NCBI GenBank assembly: GCA_035536775.1
Contig: DATLNM010000015.1
Coordinates: forward strand, 1 to 36,037
Length of the DNA: 36,037 nt
Direction: 5' to 3'
Origin: DATLNM01 sp035536775
GTDB taxonomy: Bacteria; Actinomycetota; CADDZG01; WHSQ01
A program made the translations under genes and the position numbers. Positions 19,853 to 28,868 of this stretch are shown piece after piece (the first letter of the stretch is position 1; every line of letters begins with the position of its first letter). Under the pieces are notes generated by a model. It had not been told where the DNA came from, did no database searches, and saw only the letters and a list, made by a program, of their open reading frames with translations.

Positions 19853-22800
19853 GTGCTAGACGTCAACTACTTCGACGAACTTCGGATCGGTCTCGCAACG
19901 GGAGACCAGATCCGCGCATGGTCGAACGGCGAGGTCAAGAAGCCGGAGACCATCAACTACCGAACCTTGAAGCCCGAGAAGGACGGACTCTTCTGCGAAA
20001 AGATCTTCGGGCCCACCAAGGACTGGGAGTGCTACTGCGGTAAGTACAAGAGGGTCCGCTTCAAGGGGATCATCTGCGAGCGCTGTGGCGTAGAGGTCAC
20101 GCGCGCCAAGGTGCGGCGCGAGCGCATGGGTCACATCGAGCTCGCAGCTCCGGTCACTCACATCTGGTACTTCAAGGGCGTCCCGTCACGCCTCGGGTAC
20201 TTGCTCGATCTTGCTCCTAAGGAGCTCGAGAAGGTCATCTACTTCGCCGCGTCGATCGTGACGTCGGTCGACGACCCGAAGCGCCACAAGGAGATCACCC
20301 GCCTCGAGCAGGAAGTGATCGAGGAGATCAAGCAGGTCGAGGGTCGCCGTGACGAGCGCATCGAGCAGATCCTGAAGGAGACCGAAGGTCGCCTAGAGGA
20401 GATGGAGGGTCGCAAGGCGCGTTCCTCGGAGAAGACCGCCGCACGCAACCAGTCGGAGCGTCAGCAGAAGGAGGTCCGCGAGCGTGCGGACCGCGAGATC
20501 GGCCTCATCCAGGCCGCGTTCGACTCGTTCCGCGACCTCGAGCCGAAGCAGATCGTCGACGACGAGATCCTGTGGCGTGAGCTGAAGGATCGCTTCGGCG
20601 ATTACTTCCGCGGTGGCATGGGCGCCGAGGCGATCAAGGACCTCCTCGCATCACTCGACCTCAAGGGCGAGGCGGAGTTCCTGCGCGACCAGATCAAGAC
20701 CGCCAAGGGCCAGAAGCGCCAGCGCGCGATCAAGCGCCTGAAGGTCATCGCGCCGTTCACCGACGACACCAAGAAGAACTCGCCGATGGGCATGGTGCTC
20801 GACTGCGTCCCCGTCATCCCGCCGGACCTGCGTCCGATGGTGCAGCTCGACGGTGGCCGGTTCGCGACGAGCGACCTGAACGACCTCTACCGCCGCGTCA
20901 TCAACAGGAACAACCGCCTCAAAAGGCTTCTGGACCTGGGCGCCCCGGAGATCATCGTCAACAACGAGAAGCGAATGCTCCAAGAGGCTGTCGACGCGCT
21001 CTTCGACAACGGCCGGCGCGGCCGTCCGGTCACCGGACCGGGCAACCGTCCGCTGAAGTCGCTGTCCGACATGCTGAAGGGCAAGCAGGGACGGTTCCGT
21101 CAGAACCTGCTCGGCAAGCGCGTCGACTACTCCGGACGAAGCGTCATCGTGTCCGGCCCGACGCTCAAGCTGCATCAGTGCGGTCTGCCTAAGCAGATGG
21201 CGCTCGAGCTCTTCAAGCCGTTCGTCATGAAGCGTCTCGTCGACCTCGGCCACGCGCAGAACATCAAGAGCGCCAAGCGCATGGTCGAGCGCAGCCGCCC
21301 GCACGTCTGGGACGTCCTCGAAGAGATCATCCACGAGCACCCGGTGCTGCTGAACCGTGCTCCGACGCTTCACCGTCTGGGTATCCAGGCATTCGAGCCG
21401 GTCCTCGTCGAGGGCAAGGCGATCCAGATCCACCCGCTCGTATGTGTCGCGTTCAACGCCGACTTCGACGGTGACCAGATGGCCGTGCACGTGCCTCTGT
21501 CGTCGGAGGCACAGGCCGAGGCGCGCATCCTCATGTTGTCTGCCCACAACGTGCTGTCGCCGGCCCACGGCGACCCGATCGTGGCGCCGACGCAGGACAT
21601 CATCATCGGCGTCTACTACCTCACGGTCGCCCACGACGGCGAGCCCGGTGAGGGCCGCATCTTCTCGGGCGCCGAGGAGCTCCTCAAGGCGTTCGACGCC
21701 AAGGTGGTCGGCATCCACGCGAAGGTCAAGGTCCGTGGTCTCAAGCGTTTCCAGGACGAGACCCAAGAGGAGTACGACGCCAACCCGCTCCGTCTCATGG
21801 AGACGACCGTCGGGCGCGTCATCTTCAACGAGGCGTTCCCCGAGGACTTCCCCTTCCAGAACTCCCTCGTCAAGAAGAAGGAGCTCTCGGCTCTGGTCGA
21901 CCGTTGTGCGCGCACATACGACATGAAAGACCTTGCGGAGATGCTCGACCACGTCAAGCAGATCGGTTTCACGTGGGCCACAAAGGCCGGAGTCACGATC
22001 GGTCTCGAGGATGTCACCACACCGGCGACGAAGGGCGAGATCCTGGCGCGCCACGAGAAGGACGCCTCGAAGGTCGAGACGCAGTACACGCGAGGCATCA
22101 TCACCGAGGACGAGCGTCGTCAGGAACTCATCGAGATCTGGACCGAAGCAACCGAAGAGGTCAAGGTCGCGATGGAGGACAACTTCGACGACCTCAACCC
22201 GATCTGGATGATGGCGAACTCTGGAGCCCGAGGAAACATCATGCAGATCCGTCAGATCGCCGGTATGCGAGGCCTCGTGGCCAACCCACGAGGCGAGATC
22301 ATCCCTCGCCCGATCAAGTCGAACTTCCGCGAGGGACTTACCGTCCTCGAGTACTTCATCTCGACGCACGGTGCACGTAAGGGTCTCGCCGACACGGCAC
22401 TGAGGACCGCCGACTCTGGCTACCTCACGCGCCGCCTCGTCGACGTCTCGCAGGAAGTCATCGTGCGCGCGGAGGACTGCGGCACCGATCGCGGCATCAA
22501 GCTGGACATCACCGAAGAGCGTGCGCACCTCAAGCAGAAGCTCATCGCACGTGTGCTCCTCGAGGACGCTGCAACCCCCGACGGCACCGTGATCGCGCCG
22601 GCGGGAACGGTCGTCAGCGCCGAGATGGCACGTCACATCGACCAGTCCGGCGTCGAAGAGGTCAGGATGCGTTCGGTCCTGACGTGTGAGGCTCGCTACG
22701 GCGTGTGCCAGCTCTGCTACGGCGCATCACTCGCATCTGGCGAGCTCGTCGAGCTCGGCGAGGCGGTCGGCATCATCGCCGCCCAGTCGATCGGTGAGCC

Positions 22801-23791
22801 CGGAACTCAGCTCACGATGCGTACGTTCCACACCGGTGGAGTTGTCCACGCCGACATCACCCACGGTCTGCCTCGTGTCGTCGAGCTCTTCGAAGCGAGA
22901 ACCCCGAAGGGCAAGGCCGAGATTGCGAGTGCAACAGGCCGGGTCGAGATCCACGAGGATGAGCGCACACGCACGATCGAGCTCATCCCCGATGATGGCT
23001 CCGACCCGATCGCCTACAAGGTGTCCCGGCGCGTGCGCCCTCTCATCAAGGAAGGCCAGACGGTCACCGCGGGCCAGGCTCTCACCGATGGTTCGAAGGA
23101 CCCCGATGACATCCTCGAGGTCCTCGGAACGCGCGACGTTCAGCTCTACCTCGTCGACGAGGTCCAGGGCGTCTACCGGTCGCAGGGTGTGCCGATCCAC
23201 GACAAGCACATCGAAATCATCGTGCGCCAGATGCTCCGCAAGGTGACGGTCATCGAGCCTGGCGACACGGAGTTCCTACCTGGCGAGCTCGTCGACGCCC
23301 GTTCCTTCGCGGAGTCCAACGAGGTCATCGTGAGCAACGGTGGCGAAGCGGCCACCGCCCGACCGATCCTCATGGGGATCACGAAGGCATCGCTGGCGAC
23401 CGAATCGTGGTTGTCTGCAGCCTCCTTCCAGGAGACGACAAGGGTGCTCACCGAGGCCGCGATCCGCGGCAAGTCGGACCCGCTCCTTGGTCTCAAGGAG
23501 AACGTCATCATCGGGAAGCTCATCCCTGCCGGTACCGGGATGAGTCGCTACCGTGCCATCCGCATCGTCAGCGACGGTGAAGGTGGCGTCAGCGACGATG
23601 AGGCGAGGGCATTCCTCGGTCTTCCCCCGAGGTCCGAGATGTCCTCTGGGGACGATGCGGTCGAGGCCGCTCGCGAGCTCCTCGGCGGGGTCGGCCTCAG
23701 CGCCGTGCCCGACGACGAGGACCTCGAGGGTCTCGTTTCTGCAGAGCCCGAGGCCGAGACCGACGAAGAGGTCACAAGCGCTGCGGAGTAG
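19853..23791 (+). CDS. rpoC: DNA-directed RNA polymerase beta-prime subunit
   Basis: This is a full-length beta-prime subunit of 1312 residues. The N-terminal zinc finger is near residues 60-78 (C-x-C and CERC), and a charged coiled-coil insert at about 145-235 (RLEQEVIEEIKQVEGRRDER, EEMEGRKARSSEKTAARNQS) is typical of actinobacteria. The double-psi barrel follows with the catalytic NADFDGDQM near 535, which binds the active-site magnesium ions. A second zinc site has Cys in EDCGTDRG and in CEARYGVCQLCYG (about 876-955). The trigger loop is near GLVANPRGEIIPRPIKSNFR. The acidic C-terminus is EAETDEEVTSAAE. The start is GTG at 19853 with GAGGAGG (19834-19840) 12 nt upstream. A strong terminator follows. 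Confidence 0.98.
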   Translation: MLDVNYFDELRIGLATGDQIRAWSNGEVKKPETINYRTLKPEKDGLFCEKIFGPTKDWECYCGKYKRVRFKGIICERCGVEVTRAKVRRERMGHIELAAPVTHIWYFKGVPSRLGYLLDLAPKELEKVIYFAASIVTSVDDPKRHKEITRLEQEVIEEIKQVEGRRDERIEQILKETEGRLEEMEGRKARSSEKTAARNQSERQQKEVRERADREIGLIQAAFDSFRDLEPKQIVDDEILWRELKDRFGDYFRGGMGAEAIKDLLASLDLKGEAEFLRDQIKTAKGQKRQRAIKRLKVIAPFTDDTKKNSPMGMVLDCVPVIPPDLRPMVQLDGGRFATSDLNDLYRRVINRNNRLKRLLDLGAPEIIVNNEKRMLQEAVDALFDNGRRGRPVTGPGNRPLKSLSDMLKGKQGRFRQNLLGKRVDYSGRSVIVSGPTLKLHQCGLPKQMALELFKPFVMKRLVDLGHAQNIKSAKRMVERSRPHVWDVLEEIIHEHPVLLNRAPTLHRLGIQAFEPVLVEGKAIQIHPLVCVAFNADFDGDQMAVHVPLSSEAQAEARILMLSAHNVLSPAHGDPIVAPTQDIIIGVYYLTVAHDGEPGEGRIFSGAEELLKAFDAKVVGIHAKVKVRGLKRFQDETQEEYDANPLRLMETTVGRVIFNEAFPEDFPFQNSLVKKKELSALVDRCARTYDMKDLAEMLDHVKQIGFTWATKAGVTIGLEDVTTPATKGEILARHEKDASKVETQYTRGIITEDERRQELIEIWTEATEEVKVAMEDNFDDLNPIWMMANSGARGNIMQIRQIAGMRGLVANPRGEIIPRPIKSNFREGLTVLEYFISTHGARKGLADTALRTADSGYLTRRLVDVSQEVIVRAEDCGTDRGIKLDITEERAHLKQKLIARVLLEDAATPDGTVIAPAGTVVSAEMARHIDQSGVEEVRMRSVLTCEARYGVCQLCYGASLASGELVELGEAVGIIAAQSIGEPGTQLTMRTFHTGGVVHADITHGLPRVVELFEARTPKGKAEIASATGRVEIHEDERTRTIELIPDDGSDPIAYKVSRRVRPLIKEGQTVTAGQALTDGSKDPDDILEVLGTRDVQLYLVDEVQGVYRSQGVPIHDKHIEIIVRQMLRKVTVIEPGDTEFLPGELVDARSFAESNEVIVSNGGEAATARPILMGITKASLATESWLSAASFQETTRVLTEAAIRGKSDPLLGLKENVIIGKLIPAGTGMSRYRAIRIVSDGEGGVSDDEARAFLGLPPRSEMSSGDDAVEAARELLGGVGLSAVPDDEDLEGLVSAEPEAETDEEVTSAAE

Positions 23792-23813
23792 CACTCGAAC
23801 CAAGCTTCAACAG

Positions 23814-23851
23814 AGAGGCCCCGGGTTTCCCGGGGCCTCTTCTTTTTGTTT
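23814..23851 (+). terminator. strong Rho-independent terminator after rpoC
   Basis: AGAGGCCCCGGG (23814-23825) pairs perfectly over 12 bp with CCCGGGGCCTCT (23829-23840) around a TTT loop, followed by a T-rich tract at 23841-23851. It lies 23 bases after the rpoC stop and closes the rpoBC transcript. Confidence 0.92.
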
Positions 23852-23935
23852 CTCGAACCGGTAAAAGTCCACAGACACAAACGCGGCTGTCACACAACCT
23901 GCGCTTAGGCCTTGATACCTAGCGTGGGAGGAAAT

Positions 23936-25966
23936 GTGGACAAGAAGATCATGATCGCCGTCGTGTGTTGCATCGCGGTGCTGTTCGCAGGAGCTGGCAT
24001 CGTTCTCGCGGACGATCCGCCGGGCTCGAATACCGACGCCCCCGAGGAACTTCGCATCGAAACTGTCATCTCGATCGACGACGATGACATCAGCGAGCTC
24101 GCTGCCGGAGGCGACAGCATCTGGGCGCTCAACGGCGCGGCCGGCACGACCTATGAGATTAGAACGACGACCAACGAGATCGGGCGCGTCATCGATACCG
24201 AGGAGGACTCGCAAGGCCTCGCCATCGCGGACGGCCGCGTCTGGACGGTGTCTCGCGGGACAGGCCATGTGACGACGTCGCCACTGACCGGCGAGCTGGA
24301 TGGTTTCCGTCGCTTCAACGTCGTTTCCCGCCGCGTCGCCGCGAACGACGAAGGCCTCCTGAGCATCCACGCTGAGGATGAGCGCCTCTGGGTCGCAGCG
24401 GGCATCGAACGGCCCACGGTCGCGCTCGACGCGGAGTCCGTGGGCGGCTATCCACCGGCGATCGCCGCGACTTCACTCACGAACTTCAATGCGATCGGGG
24501 GGAACGGGGGGCAGGTCTGGGGCATCACGCTCGACGACCGTCTCGCACGCCTTGGTATCGATGGGAGCGTCGAGTGGGACCAGCGGATCGAAGGCGATCC
24601 GAAGGTCAGGAAGATCGCGGTCGACGACGACGCCGCGTGGCTCTTGGAGAAGGACTCGATCCTGCGCGTCGATCCGAGGTCGCGCGCGGTGTCGGAGATC
24701 GACATGACAGTAAGGGACATAGCGGTCGGTGACGGATTCCTGTGGACCGTCGACAAGCACAAGCTCGAGCTGTTCCTGTCGAGCTCAGGCGTTTCCATCG
24801 GCTCGATAAACGTCGACGAGGACCTTCTGCGCGTCGCGTACGCCGACGGATCGGCATGGGTTCTTGCCAACGGCGGCAAGATCTTCCGCATCTCGATGAG
24901 CCCCGAGGCACTCGAGCTCACTCAGCCCGTGCAGGATGATCGGCTCGTCTATGTGTACGCCGCGGACGGCGACCTCTGGGGCGAACAGGTCGACGGTGAT
25001 GACGTCAATCTCGTTGCGCACCGTGACGAGGACCGCCGGCCTTCGATGTCCGCCGACGGCCGCACGATCGCATTCCAGCGGGACCGAGCGGGAGACGGCC
25101 GCATCTTCTTCCTCGATCTGTCCACCGGCCGTGAGCGCTTCCTCGGACACGGGGGCTGGCCCACCTACGGTCCCGACGATCGGTTCGCCTATGTCTCACG
25201 CGGACGTGGCATCTATGGCATCAGCTTCGTCCAGAACGACCGGACGCGCTTCGTGCAAACGGTCGAGAACCCGTCGCACCTCACGTGGGACGCGGACGGC
25301 GACACGCTGTATTTCGTTGGGGCCAACGGCGAGAGGAAGCTGCCGTACCGGATCGAAATCGCGGCCGACGGGACGGTGGGTGCTGCCGAAGTCCTGGTGC
25401 CCGGTGGCGAGCCGCTCGGCGCGAGTTACCCCGTCGCCGCTCCCGACGGCAACCGCCTCTACGTGGTGCGCGCGTGTTGTCCGAACCCCGGAGCCGAGAC
25501 GATCTACGAGTTCGGCTACATCGACCTCGTCGCAGAAGGCCGGCCCTTCGTGCCCGAGCTGGAGCTGACCGAGGCGGGCATCGGCGAAGCGATGTCCCTC
25601 GTCCAGATGGACGGTCTCCTCCCACCGGGGCTCGGCGATCCCGAGAGGTGGACGGAAGCCGGCCCTGCAGACGCCTGGCTCATCAGCGACGGACCGCATG
25701 TCGCGTATCTGGTGAGGCAAGGTGCGCTGTGGTCCTTCGCCAACCAAGGCCTCGAGCACCCGGGCCGCGGTCTCTACGACGGCTTCGGCCGAGTCCTGGC
25801 CAGCGCCGGCGGCGGTATCCCCACCGCACCCCCACGCCCGACTCCAACCTCCGGACCGACCGGAGCTCCAGCACCATCTCCATCGCCGACGGCGTCGAGC
25901 TCACCCGCTCCGACTACGTCGCCCGTCGCCCCAGTCTCTCGAGGGACCACGCCTCAAAGTAGGTAA
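23936..25966 (+). CDS. exported beta-propeller-like protein of unknown function
   Basis: This 676-residue protein has an N-terminal export or anchor helix (KKIMIAVVCCIAVLFAGAGI). A first half follows with recurring units of the form (D/G)DSIWALNG, GRVWTVSRGTG, ERLWVAAG, GQVWGITLDDR and DAAWLLEKDS, spaced as blades of a beta-propeller. A second half resembles TolB/PD40 repeats (RPSMSADGRTIAFQRDRAGD, ATRFAYVSRG-like units, DADGDTLYFVGANGERK). The last 50 or so residues are Pro/Ser/Thr-rich. No catalytic motif was recognised. GTG 23936 is chosen because GGAGG (23927-23931) lies just upstream, though the gap is short; ATG 23951 is an alternative. It may bind a ligand or act as a scaffold outside the cell. 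It converges on the BNR-repeat gene across a shared terminator. Confidence 0.72.
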   Translation: MDKKIMIAVVCCIAVLFAGAGIVLADDPPGSNTDAPEELRIETVISIDDDDISELAAGGDSIWALNGAAGTTYEIRTTTNEIGRVIDTEEDSQGLAIADGRVWTVSRGTGHVTTSPLTGELDGFRRFNVVSRRVAANDEGLLSIHAEDERLWVAAGIERPTVALDAESVGGYPPAIAATSLTNFNAIGGNGGQVWGITLDDRLARLGIDGSVEWDQRIEGDPKVRKIAVDDDAAWLLEKDSILRVDPRSRAVSEIDMTVRDIAVGDGFLWTVDKHKLELFLSSSGVSIGSINVDEDLLRVAYADGSAWVLANGGKIFRISMSPEALELTQPVQDDRLVYVYAADGDLWGEQVDGDDVNLVAHRDEDRRPSMSADGRTIAFQRDRAGDGRIFFLDLSTGRERFLGHGGWPTYGPDDRFAYVSRGRGIYGISFVQNDRTRFVQTVENPSHLTWDADGDTLYFVGANGERKLPYRIEIAADGTVGAAEVLVPGGEPLGASYPVAAPDGNRLYVVRACCPNPGAETIYEFGYIDLVAEGRPFVPELELTEAGIGEAMSLVQMDGLLPPGLGDPERWTEAGPADAWLISDGPHVAYLVRQGALWSFANQGLEHPGRGLYDGFGRVLASAGGGIPTAPPRPTPTSGPTGAPAPSPSPTASSSPAPTTSPVAPVSRGTTPQSR

Positions 25967-25979
25967 AGCCCCGAATGTG

Positions 25980-26018
25980 AAAAGGCCCCCGGGGATCCCT
26001 TCCCTCCGGGGGCCTTTT
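25980..26018. terminator. bidirectional Rho-independent terminator between convergent genes
   Basis: AAAAGGCCCCCGG (25980-25992) pairs over 13 bp with CCGGGGGCCTTTT (26006-26018) around a 13-nt loop. The A-run on the 5' side becomes a T-run on the other strand, so it serves both the beta-propeller gene (ending 25966, plus) and the BNR-repeat gene (ending 26032, minus). Confidence 0.9.
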
Positions 26019-26031
26019 CGCTATCAAGGAG

Positions 26032-27504
26032 CTATTTCAGCGGTGGGCCGCCGATGAGCGTGCCGACGAGGCCGCGGTCGCCGTAACTCTGGCTCCCGAG
26101 CGGCTTGGTCACGCAGTTGTTCTCTGCGACGTCGTTGGGGAACACCGTCTCGATGCAGTGATCGACGACCGGCGCCCATGGCTGGCCGTTCGGCGCGATC
26201 TCGACGTCGATGAAGTCGAACACTCTTTTGCACCGTCCCGGGCCGCATCGGTCTCGGACCAATGGATTGCGTGGGTCGTTCAGCCGGGCCGAGTAGAAGA
26301 TCGGGTCTTTCCCGAAGGCATCGACCGTCGTCGTGATGTAGGCGTTCCAGGTCGTGTCGATGTAGGGCTCGTTGAACTTGCCGCCGGGAGAGTTCTCGGT
26401 GCCGTAGTAGGAGATCGCCACCTTGCCGGGGTCGCCGACGTCGATCGTGGCGAAGTTGGCCTCGTTGACGCCGGGATAGCCGATCATCATCGGCTTCCCC
26501 CACGTCTCGCCGTTGTCCTTGGACACCGCGAGGTACGGAAGGCGCTTGGCGCCGACCCACGTGTAGTAGACGTTGCCCTTCTTGTCCACGGCGACACTGG
26601 GGTCGGGGCCCTCCGCCTTCATGTTGGCGATCTGGACCTGCTCCCATGTCACACCCTCGTCGTGGCTGATAGCGACATAAGGGCTCCCGCAGTACTTGCG
26701 AGGGAGAAAGACCGTGCCGTCCTCGCCGACCACACCGTGGCCGTGGAGTCCGCCGCATAACTCGCCACCACCCTGCTCTCCTTGCTGGATGCCCTGGAAC
26801 GCCGGCGTGCCGGTAGGAGCCCATGTGAGGCCGCCCGTCAGCGACTTGCTGCAGGAGGAGGAGGCGACGTCGTTCCAGCAGTAGTAGATGACGTTGGGGT
26901 ACACCGACATCGTAGACGTGGCCGGCGGACCTCCGAACAGGGTTTGGTGGTCGTTGACGGGCCGGCCGCAGGCGAGGGGGTTCGTTATCCACGTCGCCCC
27001 GCCGTCGTCGCTGTACGACATGATGCTGCACGCGACGGTGAGATCGATCGTGAACAGTCTGCCGGTCCACTCGTCGAGCCAGATGTAGGGGTCAAGGGTG
27101 ATGAAGTGCGCCTTCTGGGGGCCGATCCGGGGCGAGGTGTTGGTCCACGTCTTGCCGTTGTCCTTGCTCATCACGACGTCGACTTGGTTGCCGGGGTCGA
27201 GCTGGGCGGGGTCGGCGTCGAGGTCGGCGGCGGGGACGTAGAGATCGCCGTTCTTCAGGATCGAGATGGTGGGCTCGGCGGAGTCGAACCCCATATCGAA
27301 GACCTTGCCGGAGGGGATATCCAGGCCTTTGTCCTTGATCTTGATGCCGCCGGCCCGGTGAGCAACCCCTGGTCCGCCACTCGCCTCGGGATGCGCCCAC
27401 TTCTCCTTCGCGGCCAGCCACGAGCCCTGGGGAACGAGCGCTACTGCTACCAAAAGCCCGGCAAAGATGACGCCGCTCGCGCGACGAAGATGAGATCTAT
27501 TCAA
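26032..27504 (-). CDS. secreted BNR/Asp-box (sialidase-fold) repeat protein
   Basis: The 490-residue product has a signal peptide (HLRRASGVIFAGLLVAVALV, then PQGSWLAA). It contains Asp-box repeats S-x-D-x-G-x-T-W: SKDNGKTW, SDDGGATW, SHDEGVTW, SKDNGETW, and a degenerate TGGLTW. These mark the blades of a sialidase-like beta-propeller. The FRIP/YRIP motif and clear Arg triad of true sialidases were not found, so enzyme activity is doubtful even though such proteins are often named exo-alpha-sialidase. The mature part has ten cysteines, suggesting disulfides outside the cell. The start is TTG at 27504 with a GGGGAGG just upstream on the minus strand. It is divergent from the rpsL operon. Confidence 0.8.
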   Translation of the reverse strand: MNRSHLRRASGVIFAGLLVAVALVPQGSWLAAKEKWAHPEASGGPGVAHRAGGIKIKDKGLDIPSGKVFDMGFDSAEPTISILKNGDLYVPAADLDADPAQLDPGNQVDVVMSKDNGKTWTNTSPRIGPQKAHFITLDPYIWLDEWTGRLFTIDLTVACSIMSYSDDGGATWITNPLACGRPVNDHQTLFGGPPATSTMSVYPNVIYYCWNDVASSSCSKSLTGGLTWAPTGTPAFQGIQQGEQGGGELCGGLHGHGVVGEDGTVFLPRKYCGSPYVAISHDEGVTWEQVQIANMKAEGPDPSVAVDKKGNVYYTWVGAKRLPYLAVSKDNGETWGKPMMIGYPGVNEANFATIDVGDPGKVAISYYGTENSPGGKFNEPYIDTTWNAYITTTVDAFGKDPIFYSARLNDPRNPLVRDRCGPGRCKRVFDFIDVEIAPNGQPWAPVVDHCIETVFPNDVAENNCVTKPLGSQSYGDRGLVGTLIGGPPLK

Positions 27505-27526
27505 CTGCGCCCTCCCCTAAGAAGAA

Positions 27527-27561
27527 GCTGCACCCCGTTTGCTGCACCCCTATCGATAGGG
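27527..27561. repeat. direct repeat plus palindrome, possible operator of the BNR gene
   Basis: GCTGCACCCC occurs twice with a 14-nt period (27527-27536, 27541-27550). The second copy runs into the perfect 14-bp palindrome CCCTATCGATAGGG (27548-27561). The cluster lies 23-57 bp upstream of the BNR-protein start, where a regulator of that gene would bind. No known operator was recognised. Confidence 0.45.
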
Positions 27562-27606
27562 TGACGTTCTCCGTTCTCCCGGTGAACTCCTACGCCTGAC
27601 GGTCGT

Positions 27607-27635
27607 TTGACCGACCGGAGGAGCGCGCTTATCCT
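27607..27635 (+). promoter_or_regulatory. sigma-70-type promoter of the rpsL (str) operon
   Basis: TTGACC (27607-27612) and TATCCT (27630-27635) are separated by exactly 17 bp. The predicted transcription start is near 27642, about 365 nt before the rpsL start. It has the same -35 sequence as rpoB promoter candidate P1. Confidence 0.75.
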
Positions 27636-28006
27636 TACCGGCCTGCGTCCCTCAGGGGACGCGGTGCGCGTCTAAGGACGCGTCCGGAAACTCCCAAGTA
27701 CCACGCAACAACCCGAGTTCGGTGAGCCTCGGCAGGCCCGGTTGCCCCGGGAACCTTCGAGGTTGGGGTAGATCGCCGAACGCCAGTCGTCGAGAGCAGC
27801 CCGGCAACGCGCTATCGCGCAGGGGGCCGGCTTCGATCTCTCGTCTCGACCGGAACAGAAAAGGCCATCCGTGGCGCGCGTTTTTCGCCTGTCCGGCAGG
27901 CCCATAGAGGTGAGGCAAGGGAACACCGCCGGGCGGCGCCACGCCGTTACTGCGGTGCGCCACAGCAGATCGAGTACGACGCGAAGGACGAAAGGACTAA
28001 CAACAG

Positions 28007-28384
28007 GTGCCGACTATCCAGCAACTGGTTCGCCAGGGGCGCCAGAGCAAGCAGGACAAGTCGAAGTCGCCGGCCCTCAAGGGGTCGCCACAGCGTCGCG
28101 GCGTGTGCACGCGTGTGTACACGACGACTCCCAAGAAGCCCAACTCGGCTCTTCGCAAGGTCGCTCGAGTCCGCCTCACCTCTGGGATCGAGATAACCGC
28201 CTACATCCCCGGCATCGGCCACAACCTCCAGGAGCACTCGATCGTCCTCGTTCGTGGTGGTCGAGTGAAGGACCTCCCGGGCGTGCGTTACAAGATCGTG
28301 CGCGCCGCTCTCGATGCTGCGGGAGTCCGTGACCGGGTGCAGTCCCGCTCGAAATACGGCGCCAAGAAGGGCGGTGGTGCCTGA
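28007..28384 (+). CDS. rpsL: 30S ribosomal protein S12
   Basis: The 125-residue product is full length (MPTIQQLVRQGRQ, CTRVYTTTPKKPNSALRK, GGRVKDLPGVRYK, ending YGAKKGGGA). It forms part of the decoding centre. K43 and K88 are present, the unmutated residues at the usual streptomycin-resistance positions. The start is GTG at 28007 with GAAAGGA (27990-27996) upstream. Its stop overlaps the rpsG start by one base (TGATG). Confidence 0.97.
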   Translation: MPTIQQLVRQGRQSKQDKSKSPALKGSPQRRGVCTRVYTTTPKKPNSALRKVARVRLTSGIEITAYIPGIGHNLQEHSIVLVRGGRVKDLPGVRYKIVRAALDAAGVRDRVQSRSKYGAKKGGGA

Positions 28385-28854
28385 TGCCACGCAAAGGCCC
28401 GGCGGCACGCCGCGAGCTCCTGCCTGACCCGATCTATAACTCGCTTCTCGTCACCCAGATCCAGAACCGGATCATGGAGAGAGGCAAGCGAACCCTCGCC
28501 GAGGGCATCGTCTACGACGCTCTCGCGAAGGTCGCCGACAAGACCGGGAAGGATCCTCTTCCCACGTTGAAGAAGGCCGTCGACAACATCAAGCCCCTCC
28601 TCGAGGTTCGCTCCCGCCGTGTCGGTGGTGCGACCTACCAGGTCCCCGTCGAGGTCATCTCTCGGCGTGGCACCACGCTGGCGATCCGCTGGCTCGTCAC
28701 TTTCTCGCGCAAGCGCAGGGAGCGTTCGATGGCCGACCGGCTGGCGAGCGAGATCCTGGATGCATCCGGTGGCGCCGGCTCCGCAGTGAAGCGCCGCGAA
28801 GACATGCACAAGATGGCCGAGGCGAACAAGGCGTTCGCTCATTACCGCTGGTAA
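28384..28854 (+). CDS. rpsG: 30S ribosomal protein S7
   Basis: The 156-residue protein has the normal length and motifs of S7 (MPRKGPAARRELLPDPIYNS, GKRTLAEGIVYDAL, RVGGATYQVPVEV, ANKAFAHYRW at the end). It nucleates assembly of the 30S head and in E. coli is the translational repressor of the str operon. The ATG overlaps the rpsL stop, implying coupled translation. fusA follows after 14 bases. Confidence 0.97.
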   Translation: MPRKGPAARRELLPDPIYNSLLVTQIQNRIMERGKRTLAEGIVYDALAKVADKTGKDPLPTLKKAVDNIKPLLEVRSRRVGGATYQVPVEVISRRGTTLAIRWLVTFSRKRRERSMADRLASEILDASGGAGSAVKRREDMHKMAEANKAFAHYRW

Positions 28855-28868
28855 GGACGAAAGAGATC

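Larger units (their letters stand above)
27505..28006. other. 502-bp divergent spacer and str-operon leader
   Basis: No convincing gene lies here. Next to the BNR gene are a 10-bp direct repeat GCTGCACCCC (27527-27536 and 27541-27550) and a 14-bp palindrome CCCTATCGATAGGG (27548-27561). The str-operon promoter follows (27607-27635). The rest, from about 27642, would be a leader of about 365 nt full of hairpins. Examples are GCGTCCC with GGGACGC just after the start, a 9-bp helix joining 27717-27725 to 27773-27781 (one G-U pair) with smaller hairpins inside, and a helix of the form AGCCCGGC...GCCGGCT near 27800-27840. Confidence 0.6.

Noticed and set aside
20651..22636. Long open frame (661 codons) on the minus strand opposite rpoC
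   Set aside because: Same cause as the frame opposite rpoB; rpoC is certain and fully conserved here.
27652..27963. Small open frames in the str leader on both strands
   Set aside because: They have Arg/Pro-rich random composition, no ribosome-binding sites and no family match; the region is better explained as structured leader RNA.
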